DNA of 64,000 nt, taken from the NCBI GenBank assembly GCA_029561455.1, contig JAKQIY010000030.1:124001-188000 (forward strand), in the 5' to 3' direction. The DNA comes from a bacterium (lineage in GTDB: Bacteria; Zhuqueibacterota; Zhuqueibacteria; Residuimicrobiales; Krinioviventaceae). A program made the position numbers and the translations under genes. The first letter of the stretch is position 1. Every line of letters begins with the position of its first letter. The notes below the pieces were generated by a model. The model was not told the origin of the DNA. It saw only the letters and a program-made list of their open reading frames with translations, and ran no database searches. Below, piece after piece: positions 8,333 through 18,758 of the stretch.

Positions 8333-10294
8333 TTACTTCCCGGTTTCCAGAAAATGAAACGCAGCATCGATCTGGGCGTGGCTGCCCATCATAACAATAA
8401 CATCGTTAACCTGTAATTCCAGTTCCGGAGTGGGATTGGTAAAGGCTTTATCACCGCGCACCACGGCAATAATGGTCGCGCCGGCTTTGTTCCGCAGATC
8501 CAATTGCCGGATGTTTTTACCGGCGGCATGGTGTTCTTCAAATAATAAAAAAGAGGCGGTTGTGCCGGCCGAAAGTACCCGCAAGATTTTTTCGGATACC
8601 TGGTCGGTGGTCTGCACATTTCTCATCATGGAATAGCCGTCTTCACGCAGCAACTTGGACTGGATTTGAATAACATTGCCGGGAAAGTTCAGTTTAGTCA
8701 TTAAATGGATAACAATTTCAATGGAACTTTCAAACTCCTGGGCAATCACCTGGTCGGCGCCGCATTGTTTCAACTCTTCAATTTCGTCGAGCCGCTGGCT
8801 GCGGGCAATGATATAGATATCCGGCTGCATTTGCCGGGCAAGTTTAATGGATTTGCGCAATGCAAAAGCATCGGAAATGACTGGAATAAAAATACTGGCA
8901 GTCTTGATCTGGCATTTCTCCAGTATCTCTTTTTGAACGGCATCGCCAAATATTATCGACACGCCTTGTTTTTTATATTCATTCACAGTGCGGCCATTTA
9001 GTTCCATAATGATATGATCAATATTGGCCGAAGTTAGTACGCGGGAAATATGCTGACCTGTCAAACCAAACCCTGCTATCACCACATGATTATGTAATTG
9101 CACTCCCGGTTTGTCCCGGTCAACATTCTTGAGAGTGTTTTTGTTTTTAAAGAGCAGTGGCGCCCAGTTTATCATATACGGCGTAAGTATCATTGTCATA
9201 ACAATTATGGAGACGCTATACTGGTATAAATTATAATCAAGCAATTTGTAACCAAAACCGACGCTGATCAATACAAAAGAAAATTCACCGATTTGTGACA
9301 AGCTGGCGGAAGCAATAATATTAATACGAGCCGGTACTTGCAGTGATGCGATGGCAATATAATTGGTGATGAATTTTACTAAAACTACCGCGAGTGAAGC
9401 CAGTAAAATATAGTGTAAATTATGCGCGGCAAAATTGAGGTTTATCAGCATACCGATAGAAATGAAAAAAATACTATTGAAAATATCCCGAATTGAAGAT
9501 ATTTCTGTCTGTACCTGATATTGATAATCTGTTTCAGCGATCAGGATGCCGGCAAGAAACGCTCCCAGGGCAAGAGAAAAGCCCAGCGAACCGGTAATAG
9601 CAGCGCCGCTCAGGCATGCAAACAGGGAGCCAAGCACCAGCAGTTCCCTTACACGGGTAAAGACAATAAAATGTAAAAAGTGAGGCAATAAAAAACGCCC
9701 CATAAAGAATATTAAACCAATCAGCGCCAGTCCGCCGCCAAAGCGAATGAGCAGTTGAATGGTGGTAACACCCGACATTCCGCTCAGAATTGGCAATACC
9801 AGTATCGAAGGCACAACCATTAAATCGCCAAAAAGTTGCAAGCTGGTAATGATCTGCCCCTGTGGAGTTTCCAGTTCCTTACGATCCTGGTATAATTTAA
9901 GCACAATGGTAGTACTATTCATGACAATGATAAAACCAAAATACAAGCCCAGATTGACCGTTTTGCCAAACCAGTAACTGATCATTATAACTGCCGCAAT
10001 GGTGGATAAAACCTGAATACTGCCGCCCAGCAGCATTCCTTTACCCATTTTTCTCAAGCGTTTTAAAGACAGCTCAAGCCCGATCGTAAAAAGCAGAAAT
10101 ACTACCCCGTATTCGGCGAATATCTTGACCGCCTGGTCATTATCGATCAATTTCAGCCCGGTAGGGCCAATAAGCATGCCGGTGATCAGGAAGCCGATTG
10201 TATGAGGTATATGCAGGCGATTACAGATTGTTAAAACAAAAAGCGCCGCTCCGAAAAGGATTATAAATTCTTGTAAAAATGCAATATTGGCCAT
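8333..10294 (-). CDS. Kef-type K+(Na+)/H+ antiporter with RCK (TrkA_N and TrkA_C) domains
   Basis: The 653-residue protein has an N-terminal CPA2 antiporter domain of about 12 membrane helices (residues 1-385). A cytoplasmic TrkA_N domain follows, with the nucleotide-binding motif GFGLTG near residue 407, and then a TrkA_C domain at about 565-650. This is the KefB/KefC-like architecture, in which ligand binding to the RCK region gates cation/proton exchange. Family knowledge points to potassium or sodium efflux for pH or stress control. It is transcribed with, or just downstream of, the PPK2 gene on the same strand (31-base gap). Confidence 0.9.
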   Translation of the reverse strand: MANIAFLQEFIILFGAALFVLTICNRLHIPHTIGFLITGMLIGPTGLKLIDNDQAVKIFAEYGVVFLLFTIGLELSLKRLRKMGKGMLLGGSIQVLSTIAAVIMISYWFGKTVNLGLYFGFIIVMNSTTIVLKLYQDRKELETPQGQIITSLQLFGDLMVVPSILVLPILSGMSGVTTIQLLIRFGGGLALIGLIFFMGRFLLPHFLHFIVFTRVRELLVLGSLFACLSGAAITGSLGFSLALGAFLAGILIAETDYQYQVQTEISSIRDIFNSIFFISIGMLINLNFAAHNLHYILLASLAVVLVKFITNYIAIASLQVPARINIIASASLSQIGEFSFVLISVGFGYKLLDYNLYQYSVSIIVMTMILTPYMINWAPLLFKNKNTLKNVDRDKPGVQLHNHVVIAGFGLTGQHISRVLTSANIDHIIMELNGRTVNEYKKQGVSIIFGDAVQKEILEKCQIKTASIFIPVISDAFALRKSIKLARQMQPDIYIIARSQRLDEIEELKQCGADQVIAQEFESSIEIVIHLMTKLNFPGNVIQIQSKLLREDGYSMMRNVQTTDQVSEKILRVLSAGTTASFLLFEEHHAAGKNIRQLDLRNKAGATIIAVVRGDKAFTNPTPELELQVNDVIVMMGSHAQIDAAFHFLETGK

Positions 10295-10325
10295 GAACAG
10301 TTCCTGATTTAATTAAAATTTCAAG

Positions 10326-11171
10326 TTAGTATATTTCCGGAACAAATGTCTGTTCGGAGATCGGCGGACGGATATAGCCGCCTTCAATTTGCCGGGGCGC
10401 CAGTTCTACCGGTTTGGGCGTCAAGTCTTCGTAGCGGACCAGACTCAGCAAGTGGCTGATGCAGTTCAGCCGCGCCCGTTTTTTGTCATCCGCCTCTACA
10501 ACATACCAGGGCACCTGTTTTATATCGGTGTAAGCAAACATGTCATCCTTGGCGCGGGAGTATTCCACCCATTTGCTGCGCGATTTCAGATCGATCGGGC
10601 TGAGTTTCCAGCGTTTGGTGGGATCCTGATTACGTTTTTGAAATCGCCGTTCCTGTTCCTCATCGCTCACCGAAAACCAGTACTTGATCAGTTTTATGCC
10701 GGAACGCACCAGCATGCGCTCAAATTCGGGACAGGAGCGTAAAAACTCCTGGTATTCCGCCTCGGTACAGAATTTCATCACCCGCTCAACTCCGGCGCGG
10801 TTATACCAGCTCCGGTCGAATAACACCATTTCCCCGGCAGCCGGTAAATGCGCCACATAGCGTTGAAAATACCACTGGGTTTTTTCCCGTTCCGTAGGTG
10901 TGGCCAACGCCACCACCCGGCAAATTCTGGGATTGAGGCTCCCGGTAATACATTTTATCGCGCCGCCCTTGCCGGCGGCATCCCGGCCTTCAAAAATAAC
11001 CACCACCTTTAAGCCTTTTTGCTTGATCCATTCCTGCAGTTTCACCAATTCGATTTGCAGTTTTTCCAGTTCTTTGTCAAAAAATTTTTTATCCAGTTTT
11101 GGTTTTTTTTCATTGCTCCTGGTTTTTTCCGGTGTTTGCTCTGCGTCAGGTTCATTTACAAGCGGATTCAT
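10326..11171 (-). CDS. ppk2: polyphosphate kinase 2 family protein (PPK2)
   Basis: The 281-residue protein has the PPK2 Walker A motif GRDAAGKGG (residues 62-70) and the diagnostic FDRSWYNRAGVERV segment. PPK2 enzymes transfer phosphate between polyphosphate and nucleoside mono- or diphosphates. The single domain and length match class I enzymes, which act mainly on nucleoside diphosphates, but the substrate cannot be fixed from sequence alone. A GGAGA site sits just before the start. About 28 residues of charged, probably disordered sequence precede the catalytic domain. Confidence 0.93.
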   Translation of the reverse strand: MNPLVNEPDAEQTPEKTRSNEKKPKLDKKFFDKELEKLQIELVKLQEWIKQKGLKVVVIFEGRDAAGKGGAIKCITGSLNPRICRVVALATPTEREKTQWYFQRYVAHLPAAGEMVLFDRSWYNRAGVERVMKFCTEAEYQEFLRSCPEFERMLVRSGIKLIKYWFSVSDEEQERRFQKRNQDPTKRWKLSPIDLKSRSKWVEYSRAKDDMFAYTDIKQVPWYVVEADDKKRARLNCISHLLSLVRYEDLTPKPVELAPRQIEGGYIRPPISEQTFVPEIY

Positions 11172-12167
11172 CTTTTCTCCCTTACAAAGATTTTCGTTTT
11201 TAAGGTAATATTTTTCTGTTTGACATAAAAATAATAAATACTATATTAATATAATAGTAATTTTACATTAAAATGATATTGTTAGATCTGTTTTACATAT
11301 CAAGAGAAAAAACTTCTTTTTATACCGGTTGATCCATTAAATTTTATTACGCATATAACTCTTACTGATGATATATAATATAACTATTTTTATAATTTAC
11401 AAGTGAAATCCCTGAATTGGGTCTCTGCTGCATTATGGTAATTAATAATTATCATCTAATAGTCATTAATTATGCAAATATATACATATTAAATAGATAT
11501 AACATTTTATTATATGTTTTTTATGTTGATGTTCAGCTTTTGCTAATACAATTTACCAGTCAAATTTATTTCATACATAACGACTTGTTGAATATCGACT
11601 TTATAAATGCCAGGTTTCCTGGTAAACGGTTTTGGATTACAAGTTGTTAACCTTTGATCAAGATAGATGAGCCAGTAAGCCGGTAATGATTGATCATTAA
11701 TTGATTTTGCCAGATCTGTTTCATTTTGGTAATTGTTAATTACATTTTTGTATTTCAATAAATATTTCTCATAATATTTTTGAATTTTTTACAAAAAAAT
11801 CATTAATATTGATTCATTTTGTTAATTAGAATAATTAACTTTTCGGTACAAATTTTGCTCATAGTTTCATTTCTGATATTCAAAATTGTAAGAAAAATTT
11901 ATTCAAAACATGCCTTCAGGCATATAGTCAAATTCAGATAATTGCCTGATTCCTATTGAAAGGAGATACAATTTTGCATCATTTACCACCCTGAAAAACC
12001 TCACTAAAGAAATTTAAAATATATAATAAAAGTTTTGGAATTTATCATTATATTTACTGGTTATAATAACGAATTACTATTCACTTTTATTAACTGTGCG
12101 GGGAAAAGGAAAAAGTAATAAATTAATAATAATGCTAAACTTATCAAACTAATTGGAGGGTTCACTA
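11172..12167. other. long AT-rich intergenic region
   Basis: This gap of nearly 1 kb separates the divergent PPK2 and beta-helix genes and should hold both promoters. It is very AT-rich, so many TATAAT-like words occur and none can be singled out. The two overlapping open frames at 11417-11758 have no recognisable motif and composition like noncoding DNA. No RNA gene or clear repeat was seen. Confidence 0.6.
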
Positions 12168-15100
12168 ATGAGAGCTATTCGTAAATTGACAGGTGTGCTT
12201 GTCCTGCTCATTTTATTGTCATCAAATCTTTTTGCTTTGACCGATGTCGGTGGTCCTATTACCGTTAATACGGTGTGGACTGTTGCAGGAAGTCCATACA
12301 TCATTAAAAATGATGTTTTGATATCCGGTGGAACAACTTTGGCTACCCTGACTATTGAACCGGGAGTTGAGGTAAAATTTTTCCCGGAACGTAAAATATT
12401 AGTCGGTTCCGGTGTGTCCGAAACAATTACCGGCAAACTGGTAGCTGTCGGTACCGAAGCTGCACCGATTGTATTCACCACCTATTATGACGGCACTATA
12501 TTAGCTGAACGTTGGCGGGCTATGTATTTTAACGGTAATGCCGATGACAGTTCCATTTTGGAATATTGTACATTTGAATATTCCAGTTCAGCGTTTCATA
12601 TCTATGATTCAAATCCTACCTTCCGTAATTGTACTTTTCAGAATTTATCCGATTACGGTACTTATTTAACAGATTCAGCGGCGCCCCTAATTGAAAACTG
12701 TACTTTTAATAATGTAAGAACACCAATTTTCATTAAAAGCAAAAGCACGGCCGCCCCTGTAATTGCCGGCAATACTTTTAATGCCTGTACCGGTATTGTA
12801 ATCAAGGTAGAAAGCAATGATGCTTCAATGCAAGTTTATAATAATGTTTTTACAAACAATACCGATTACCTGTTTAATATTTTCCCGAACCAGGCCGGCG
12901 GTATTTGGGGAAACTCGGAATCGAGTAACAATGCGCTGCGTAATTTTATTTGGGTCAATGGCGGGAGTCTGGATAGAGATGCTTCCTGGCAGGAAACCAA
13001 TATCAATTACATAATTGCCAGTGACATTACAGTGGCAGGCGCGGGCAGTAATTTGGTTACTTTGGATGTACAACCCGATGTCCATTTGCTGTTCTACAAT
13101 GGCGCAAGTCTTTTTATTGGTGGCAATGATCTCACCAAACCGGGCAAATTAACCGCAAGCGGCGCAATTTTCAGTTCATTTACCGAAGCTAAAGGCAGGG
13201 CTGCCGGCGACTGGAATTCCATTACCTTTAATGATGCAGCCGATGATGCTTCTGTTGTTGACGGCTGTACTATTGAATATGCCGAAACCGGTTTCAAAGT
13301 GTTTGGCTCTTCGCCGACGATAAGTAATAATACAATTACTAATATCCAAACTCGCGGTATTTTTATTAGAGATGACTCTTCCCCGGTTATCAGTGGCAAC
13401 GTTTTCGATACCATGCTGGGTGCGATTCTGCTCAATAACGTCAGTACCGGTGCAGCGACTATTTCCGGCAATACTTTTTCCAATTGTACTGGTACAGCCA
13501 TCCAGGTCGATAGCCCGACGGCAATGCCGGTACTAACCGATAATAATTTTACCGGTAATGCTACATATTTAATTGATGTATATCCAAACCAGGCCGGCAA
13601 TATTTCCGGCAGCACTGAATCCGGCAATACAGCATTGTTTAACAGAATTTTTGTCCGGGCCGGCAATTTAACCCAGGATGGAACCTGGGCTGAAACTGAA
13701 GTTGGTTACTTTTTGTCCGGCGATGTTACCATCAAAGCCGCCGGCAATACCCCGACATTGACCATTGAACCGGGTGCAGAATTGTTTTTCTTCCAGAATT
13801 CCGGTCTGTGGGTTGGCGATCTCGCATTGCCGTCGACAGGTAAATTGGTTGCCAACGGCGCAACTTTTACATCCTATAAAACTCCCACCCCCGGCGAATG
13901 GCACGGCATTATTTTCAGCCCCACGGCGGATGCTTCATCAGTTGTGGATGGGTGTACTATTGAATATGCCGAATCGGCGTTCAAATTTACCAACAGCAGC
14001 GCTATTATCAGTAATAATACAATAAGCGATGTCTTGAATAACGGTGTGTTTATCCGTGACGCTGGCGCTCCGACGATCAGCGGCAATTCTTTTACTGCCA
14101 TGAAAACCGGTATCCTGATGAATAATGTCAGCACCGGCGCGCCGGTAATTGAAAACAATACTTTTACCGATTTAACCGATTTTGGTATTAAAACGGATAG
14201 CCCCCTGGCGGCCCCGGTTATTACCAATTCAACTTTTGCAAATAGCGGCAATTACCTGATGACTTTGTTCCCCAACCAGGTTGGTAATGTATCGGGCACC
14301 ACGTGTACCGGAACTCTGGAGAGATTTAAAATGATCCATGTCCAGGCTACCGATCTGACTGTTGACGCCACCTGGAGTGAAACCGAGGTTGGCTATTTCC
14401 TGGCCAGTAATTTGAATGTTAAAGGCTCTGCCAGCACAGCAACCCTGACCCTTGAACCCGGCGTTAAATTGTACTTTTTCACCGGCACCGGATTATGGGT
14501 TGGTTCACCCACAGCCGCCAATGCCGGACAATTACTGGCTACCGGCGTTACCTTTACGACTTTTGACCAGGTAGCCCCGGCTGCTGGTCAATGGAATACC
14601 ATCTATTTTTATGACAACGCTGCCGATGCCAGCCTTTTGGATGGGTGTACAATCGAGTATGCACGCATAGGCGCAAGTTTGAATGATTGTTCGGCGAATA
14701 TTACCAATTCTACCTTGCAAATGTTGGGTGAATTCGGTGTATCTGTGAATGGTACCTCTGCTCCTCTCATTCAGGGTAATACCTTTACCGATATGACATC
14801 TTCTGTAGTGCTGGGTACCAGCGCGGTTGGCGCCCCGGTCATCGATACCAATGCTTTTAGCCTGAACCGTGATTTTGTTATATCGGTGAATCGCATTGAA
14901 GCTGACCCGGTCATTACCGGTAACGATTTCCATGATAACGCCAGTTATGTGGCAATATTACATCCGGACCAGGTAAAGAATATGGTCGGTAATACATACG
15001 CCAATAACACCATTAATGAAATCTATGTAAAAAGAGGTTTTATTACCGAAGACGCCTACTGGGGCGAACAGAACGTCGGTTATTTTATTTTTGATGATTT

Positions 15101-17039
15101 GTTCGTCGAAGGCGCTAACGGAATAGCGACTTTAGCTCTGGCTCCCAATACCACATTATTGTTCAATGTAGCAGCCGATCTCATTATCGGTTCGAATTTA
15201 AATGGTGTGTTATTGTCACAAGAGCAGGAAGCCCCGACGGTTGAAGCAGTGGGCGATACAATTTCCGGTAAATTACTGGCGGAAAAAGTATTGTTTACTA
15301 CTTCGAATAAAATCACCCAGGAACCCGGCGCCTGGGGCTCGATCATTTTCAAATCGCAGGCTTCGGATGAATCGGCAATCATTAAAAGTACAATTGAATA
15401 TGCCACTGTCGGTATACAGGTTAATAATAAACACGTAGATATTATACAAAACACCTTCCAGAATAACCTGGCCTCCAATATTTATTGTTATGGCGGCTCT
15501 CCGACGGTTATGTACAACACCCTGACCGGCGCATACAAGAGTATTTATGTTGACCTGGCAGGTAACCCGGTTATCAATTATAATAATATCACTGATACAG
15601 TTGTGCCTTATGGCCCAGCGGCTGCATTAGAGGAAATTGCCGGCTTTTTACCCGGCCCGATCGATCTGCCTTATGGCGTAGAAAATTTCACCAAGACCTT
15701 CTTTATCGATGCCCGCTATAACTGGTGGGGCGATGCTTCCGGTCCCGCCGGTGTTGGTCCCGGCTCCGGTACCCCGGTCTCCGATTTTGTTGATTTCAGC
15801 GAATTCCTGACCCAGGTATTTGTGCCGATTTTCCCGCCGGATGCATTCTCGCTGTTGACTCCGGTTGATGGCACGACTATATACACCAATACCGCTACCT
15901 TTACCTGGGAACCGGCAACGGACCCGGACGAAGGCGATGTGGTTAGCTATGAATTGTACCTTGCCACCGATGCTGCCTTTACAGCTCCGGTTGTTGTTGC
16001 CGATCTCGCTGATACATTCTATGTATGGGAAGGTTTAACAGCAAATCAGCAATACTGGTGGAAGGTAAAAGCTGTGGATACCAATACCGATGGCACCTGG
16101 TCTGATGAAACATTTACATTGACCGTACAGATGCTGCCGCCCGCGGCTTTCTCGCTGCTGACCCCGGCCGATGATGCGGTTTTAAATGTTAACAATGTTA
16201 CCTTTACATGGCAGGCTGCCGTTGACCCGGATCCCGGTGATGCAGTAACCTATTCGATCTATCTCTCCAAAGATGAAGCTTTTACCGATCCGGTGGTTAC
16301 CCGCAGCATTACCGCCACTTCACTTTTATTTACCGATCTCGATCTGAACCAGAATTACTGGTGGAAAGTATTGGCTCAGGATAAAAATACCGCCGGTACC
16401 TGGTCAACCCAGGTGTTCAGTTTCTCGGTTGTCGTATTACCACCGTCCGATTTCTCGCTGTTGACGCCGACGGATAACGATACCCTGACTGCAACCGACG
16501 CCACATTTACCTGGCAAGCTTCCACACCTTCTGCACTGGGCGGCGCATTGACATATACTTTCTATCTTTCTACAGATGCGGCGTTCACCAGTCCGTTAGT
16601 GACGGAAGGATTAACTGTAACGACTGTAACCAAAAGCGGCTTGACCAAAAACCAGAAATACTGGTGGAAGGTAAAAGCTGTTGATGAAAATTCGGATGGT
16701 AAAATGTCCAAAGAAATTTTTAGTTTCTTTGTGAAAGATGTAACCGGTATTGCCGATGAAGGCTCTGCCATACCGACCGAGTTCTCGATCAGCCAGAACT
16801 ATCCAAACCCGTTCAACCCGGTTACCTCGATCCGCTACGGATTACCCAAAAATTCGGATGTGAAAATTACCATTCATAATGCTTTGGGCCAGCAGCTTGA
16901 GGTGCTTGTCGATGGATACCAGACCGCCGGTTATCATACCATTAACTGGAATGCGGTTAATTACGGTTCAGGCGTCTATTTCTACAAAATACAGGCCGGT
17001 TCGTTTACGCAAATCCATAAAGCGATCCTGACCAAATAA
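12168..17039 (+). CDS. secreted parallel beta-helix protein with fibronectin-like repeats and C-terminal sorting tail
   Basis: The start is taken as the ATG at 12168 because the TTG at 12153 is itself part of the TTGGAGGG ribosome-binding site. The 1623-residue protein has a signal peptide (residues 1-23). Five related units of about 230 residues follow, beginning near residues 24, 261, 497, 726 and 955, with the recurring motif ETEVGYFL and later DGCTIEYA. These are right-handed beta-helix (pectin-lyase-like) repeats. Three fibronectin III-like domains (about 1222-1525) share FSLLTP and QYWWKV motifs. The C-terminal 80 residues start NYPNPFNPVTSIRYGLP, a type-IX-like sorting or FlgD-like domain. 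It is likely exported and surface-attached; the ligand is unknown. Confidence 0.9.
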   Translation: MRAIRKLTGVLVLLILLSSNLFALTDVGGPITVNTVWTVAGSPYIIKNDVLISGGTTLATLTIEPGVEVKFFPERKILVGSGVSETITGKLVAVGTEAAPIVFTTYYDGTILAERWRAMYFNGNADDSSILEYCTFEYSSSAFHIYDSNPTFRNCTFQNLSDYGTYLTDSAAPLIENCTFNNVRTPIFIKSKSTAAPVIAGNTFNACTGIVIKVESNDASMQVYNNVFTNNTDYLFNIFPNQAGGIWGNSESSNNALRNFIWVNGGSLDRDASWQETNINYIIASDITVAGAGSNLVTLDVQPDVHLLFYNGASLFIGGNDLTKPGKLTASGAIFSSFTEAKGRAAGDWNSITFNDAADDASVVDGCTIEYAETGFKVFGSSPTISNNTITNIQTRGIFIRDDSSPVISGNVFDTMLGAILLNNVSTGAATISGNTFSNCTGTAIQVDSPTAMPVLTDNNFTGNATYLIDVYPNQAGNISGSTESGNTALFNRIFVRAGNLTQDGTWAETEVGYFLSGDVTIKAAGNTPTLTIEPGAELFFFQNSGLWVGDLALPSTGKLVANGATFTSYKTPTPGEWHGIIFSPTADASSVVDGCTIEYAESAFKFTNSSAIISNNTISDVLNNGVFIRDAGAPTISGNSFTAMKTGILMNNVSTGAPVIENNTFTDLTDFGIKTDSPLAAPVITNSTFANSGNYLMTLFPNQVGNVSGTTCTGTLERFKMIHVQATDLTVDATWSETEVGYFLASNLNVKGSASTATLTLEPGVKLYFFTGTGLWVGSPTAANAGQLLATGVTFTTFDQVAPAAGQWNTIYFYDNAADASLLDGCTIEYARIGASLNDCSANITNSTLQMLGEFGVSVNGTSAPLIQGNTFTDMTSSVVLGTSAVGAPVIDTNAFSLNRDFVISVNRIEADPVITGNDFHDNASYVAILHPDQVKNMVGNTYANNTINEIYVKRGFITEDAYWGEQNVGYFIFDDLFVEGANGIATLALAPNTTLLFNVAADLIIGSNLNGVLLSQEQEAPTVEAVGDTISGKLLAEKVLFTTSNKITQEPGAWGSIIFKSQASDESAIIKSTIEYATVGIQVNNKHVDIIQNTFQNNLASNIYCYGGSPTVMYNTLTGAYKSIYVDLAGNPVINYNNITDTVVPYGPAAALEEIAGFLPGPIDLPYGVENFTKTFFIDARYNWWGDASGPAGVGPGSGTPVSDFVDFSEFLTQVFVPIFPPDAFSLLTPVDGTTIYTNTATFTWEPATDPDEGDVVSYELYLATDAAFTAPVVVADLADTFYVWEGLTANQQYWWKVKAVDTNTDGTWSDETFTLTVQMLPPAAFSLLTPADDAVLNVNNVTFTWQAAVDPDPGDAVTYSIYLSKDEAFTDPVVTRSITATSLLFTDLDLNQNYWWKVLAQDKNTAGTWSTQVFSFSVVVLPPSDFSLLTPTDNDTLTATDATFTWQASTPSALGGALTYTFYLSTDAAFTSPLVTEGLTVTTVTKSGLTKNQKYWWKVKAVDENSDGKMSKEIFSFFVKDVTGIADEGSAIPTEFSISQNYPNPFNPVTSIRYGLPKNSDVKITIHNALGQQLEVLVDGYQTAGYHTINWNAVNYGSGVYFYKIQAGSFTQIHKAILTK

Positions 17040-17064
17040 TTCTAGTTTTAATATATGGTTTTAC

Positions 17065-17101
17065 AAGCGCCCTGTCGCAATTTGCGGCAGGGCGCTTTTT
17101 T
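17065..17101 (+). terminator. intrinsic terminator after the beta-helix gene
   Basis: Arms 17065-17079 and 17083-17097 form a 15-pair GC-rich stem (one G-T pair) with a three-base loop, followed by a run of T. It sits 25 bases after the stop codon at 17039. Confidence 0.93.
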
Positions 17102-17227
17102 GTTTATGCTTTGATTTATAAAATGAATTTTTTACCGGCGGGAAACAAAGCGCCGCACCAGCGGCGCAACGCCTTGTAAGTAAGTGGTTCCGTTAGATAG
17201 CTAATTTACTACCGGTACAAGCTTGTT

Positions 17228-17425
17228 TCAGGCGGATTTGGATTTGGTTTTTTTTAATGTCAGAAACGCACCCACCAGGGTTATTACTGCACCGGCAATA
17301 ATACCCACTGTTTGATTCGGGCCTATCCCTGCCGACCCTCCCAGTTTGTCATAAATCAGGGATAAGATCAACGCTAAAAGACCGATAACAAGGACGACGA
17401 CCCCGATTTTTTTGCCGTTTCCCAT
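17228..17425 (-). CDS. small two-helix membrane protein (DUF3185-like)
   Basis: The 65-residue protein has two predicted membrane helices (about residues 8-25 and 38-56) and a short basic tail (KKTKSKSA). A strong AAAGGAG site precedes the ATG. The pattern resembles small DUF3185-type proteins, but the resemblance is only in layout and I do not assign a function. It reads toward the terminator of the beta-helix gene. Confidence 0.65.
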   Translation of the reverse strand: MGNGKKIGVVVLVIGLLALILSLIYDKLGGSAGIGPNQTVGIIAGAVITLVGAFLTLKKTKSKSA

Positions 17426-17732
17426 GTGTACACACTCCTTTCAATTGTTTGTTTATCCCATATTATCATCTGCTAACCTGCTATTCCAAACAGAATAACC
17501 CGGTTGTCGGATGAGTTTGTAATATGCAGAGATTTCTTTATTGGAATAACCAATAAAGACCTGGATTAATAAAAATGATGGTGTTTCTGCTTCGATCAGC
17601 AGGCGGGGCAGGGAAGCGCGTTCCACGGTATATTAATTTAAAAAGCAATTTTGATATTACAACTTTTTGCCTGGCGGCATTACATAAATCTAAAGACAAA
17701 AACAATGCAAAGCAATATTTTTTCCGGTTTTT
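17426..17732. other. intergenic region without a recognisable gene
   Basis: This stretch between two minus-strand genes is AT-rich in its second half. A 69-codon plus-strand frame (17575-17784) overlaps the 3' end of the DCC-family gene and has no motif, so it is not called. The promoter of the 17228-17425 gene should lie near 17430-17500. Confidence 0.5.
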
Positions 17733-18113
17733 TCATTTAAAAAATGTACAGGATAAAAAATGTCGATTTTCGGCAATCCATTGATAAACATGGGGCGCTA
17801 AAGCCCGGGCGCAGCGGGTGCGCAGCAGTTTTTCCAGCCAGCGCCAGCCCTGCAAGCCGGTCAATATTTCCGGCAGGGCGGCGGCGCCGGCGTATATTCT
17901 ACCGTCCGCTAAAACGATATGCAGGGCCGACTGGCAATCCCGGAGTTGTACGTGAGGAAACCGTTCACTGCGCTCGGAGGTTTGACAGCCAACAAATTCA
18001 AACCGGCCCGGCATTGCCCGGCGTCGTATCCACTGTACGCTTCCCTGGCACATCCGGCATTCATCATCATAAATGACGACTATTTTGGGATATTTTTCAG
18101 CATGATATTTCAT
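17733..18113 (-). CDS. DCC-family (DUF393) thiol-disulfide oxidoreductase-like protein
   Basis: The 126-residue protein has the family-defining DxxCxxC motif near its N terminus (D16, C19, C22 in DDECRMCQGSV). It also has the downstream GRIYAGAAALPEIL segment typical of DUF393/YuxK proteins. The family has a thioredoxin-like fold and is annotated as predicted thiol-disulfide oxidoreductases; few members have been studied. The gene stands alone and is divergent from the next gene. No clear Shine-Dalgarno site is visible. Confidence 0.85.
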   Translation of the reverse strand: MKYHAEKYPKIVVIYDDECRMCQGSVQWIRRRAMPGRFEFVGCQTSERSERFPHVQLRDCQSALHIVLADGRIYAGAAALPEILTGLQGWRWLEKLLRTRCARALAPHVYQWIAENRHFLSCTFFK

Positions 18114-18251
18114 ACCGAATATAACAAATATTTTCTTGAAAATCTTGCAGTCCCTGTCCGAAATTGTTTGTTCGTTCTGCCAAAATTTACTATTTTAGCA
18201 TTACAGAAATTCTGAGAACTCACAAGAATGTTATGCAGAAATGGAGATTGC

Positions 18252-18722
18252 ATGTTAACTTTTGAAAAAGCGATTATAAAAAAGTATTATCCTGCGGAAG
18301 ACAAAGTCGACGAGGAGATCGTCCGGCAACTGGTCATCCAGGTAGAAGCTGAAGTTGATAACTCGTTACAGGTAGGGGAACTGTACAATCACATGGTGCG
18401 GGGTTTGATCAAAGCCTCTCTGCTGGACAGCCTCACCGGCGAAGAGTATGTGCTGCCTCCGGCCAGTATTCGCCCTTTTAACGTCAAACAAAAAAAAGTG
18501 AAAATCGGCAAGGGCATGGATGCCGAAGTGGTGCAAACCGAGTACGCCGCCCTCAACCTGGTGTGCCGGTTAAAAGACAACAAGGCCGCGAAAATTCTGG
18601 AAGACCTGTACAATTTTTTCAATATCCAGATTCAACTGACCATGACTGAACTGCAATTAAAAGATATGCAGGAAAACGCTGTGGAATTGTCAGAGGATGG
18701 GGAAGAGGATGAGTCCTTATAA
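18252..18722 (+). CDS. uncharacterised protein with acidic C-terminal tail
   Basis: The ATG at 18252 is preferred because GGAG lies five bases before it; an upstream ATG at 18228 lacks such a site. The 156-residue product has no signal peptide or membrane helix. It seems to be mostly helical and ends in an acidic tail (EDGEEDES). I recognise no family. It is flanked by a divergent DCC-family gene and, on its 3' side, by a nested palindrome. Confidence 0.7.
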   Translation: MLTFEKAIIKKYYPAEDKVDEEIVRQLVIQVEAEVDNSLQVGELYNHMVRGLIKASLLDSLTGEEYVLPPASIRPFNVKQKKVKIGKGMDAEVVQTEYAALNLVCRLKDNKAAKILEDLYNFFNIQIQLTMTELQLKDMQENAVELSEDGEEDESL

Positions 18723-18758
18723 GTGGAGTTAAACCAGGGATTGGGTTGTAAAATCCAG

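Noticed and set aside
11417-11758. Two overlapping open frames in the long AT-rich gap
   Set aside because: They lie on opposite strands over the same bases, use AT-rich noncoding-like codons and match no family I know.
17575-17784. 69-codon plus-strand frame
   Set aside because: It overlaps the 3' end of the DCC-family gene in antisense and has no motif.
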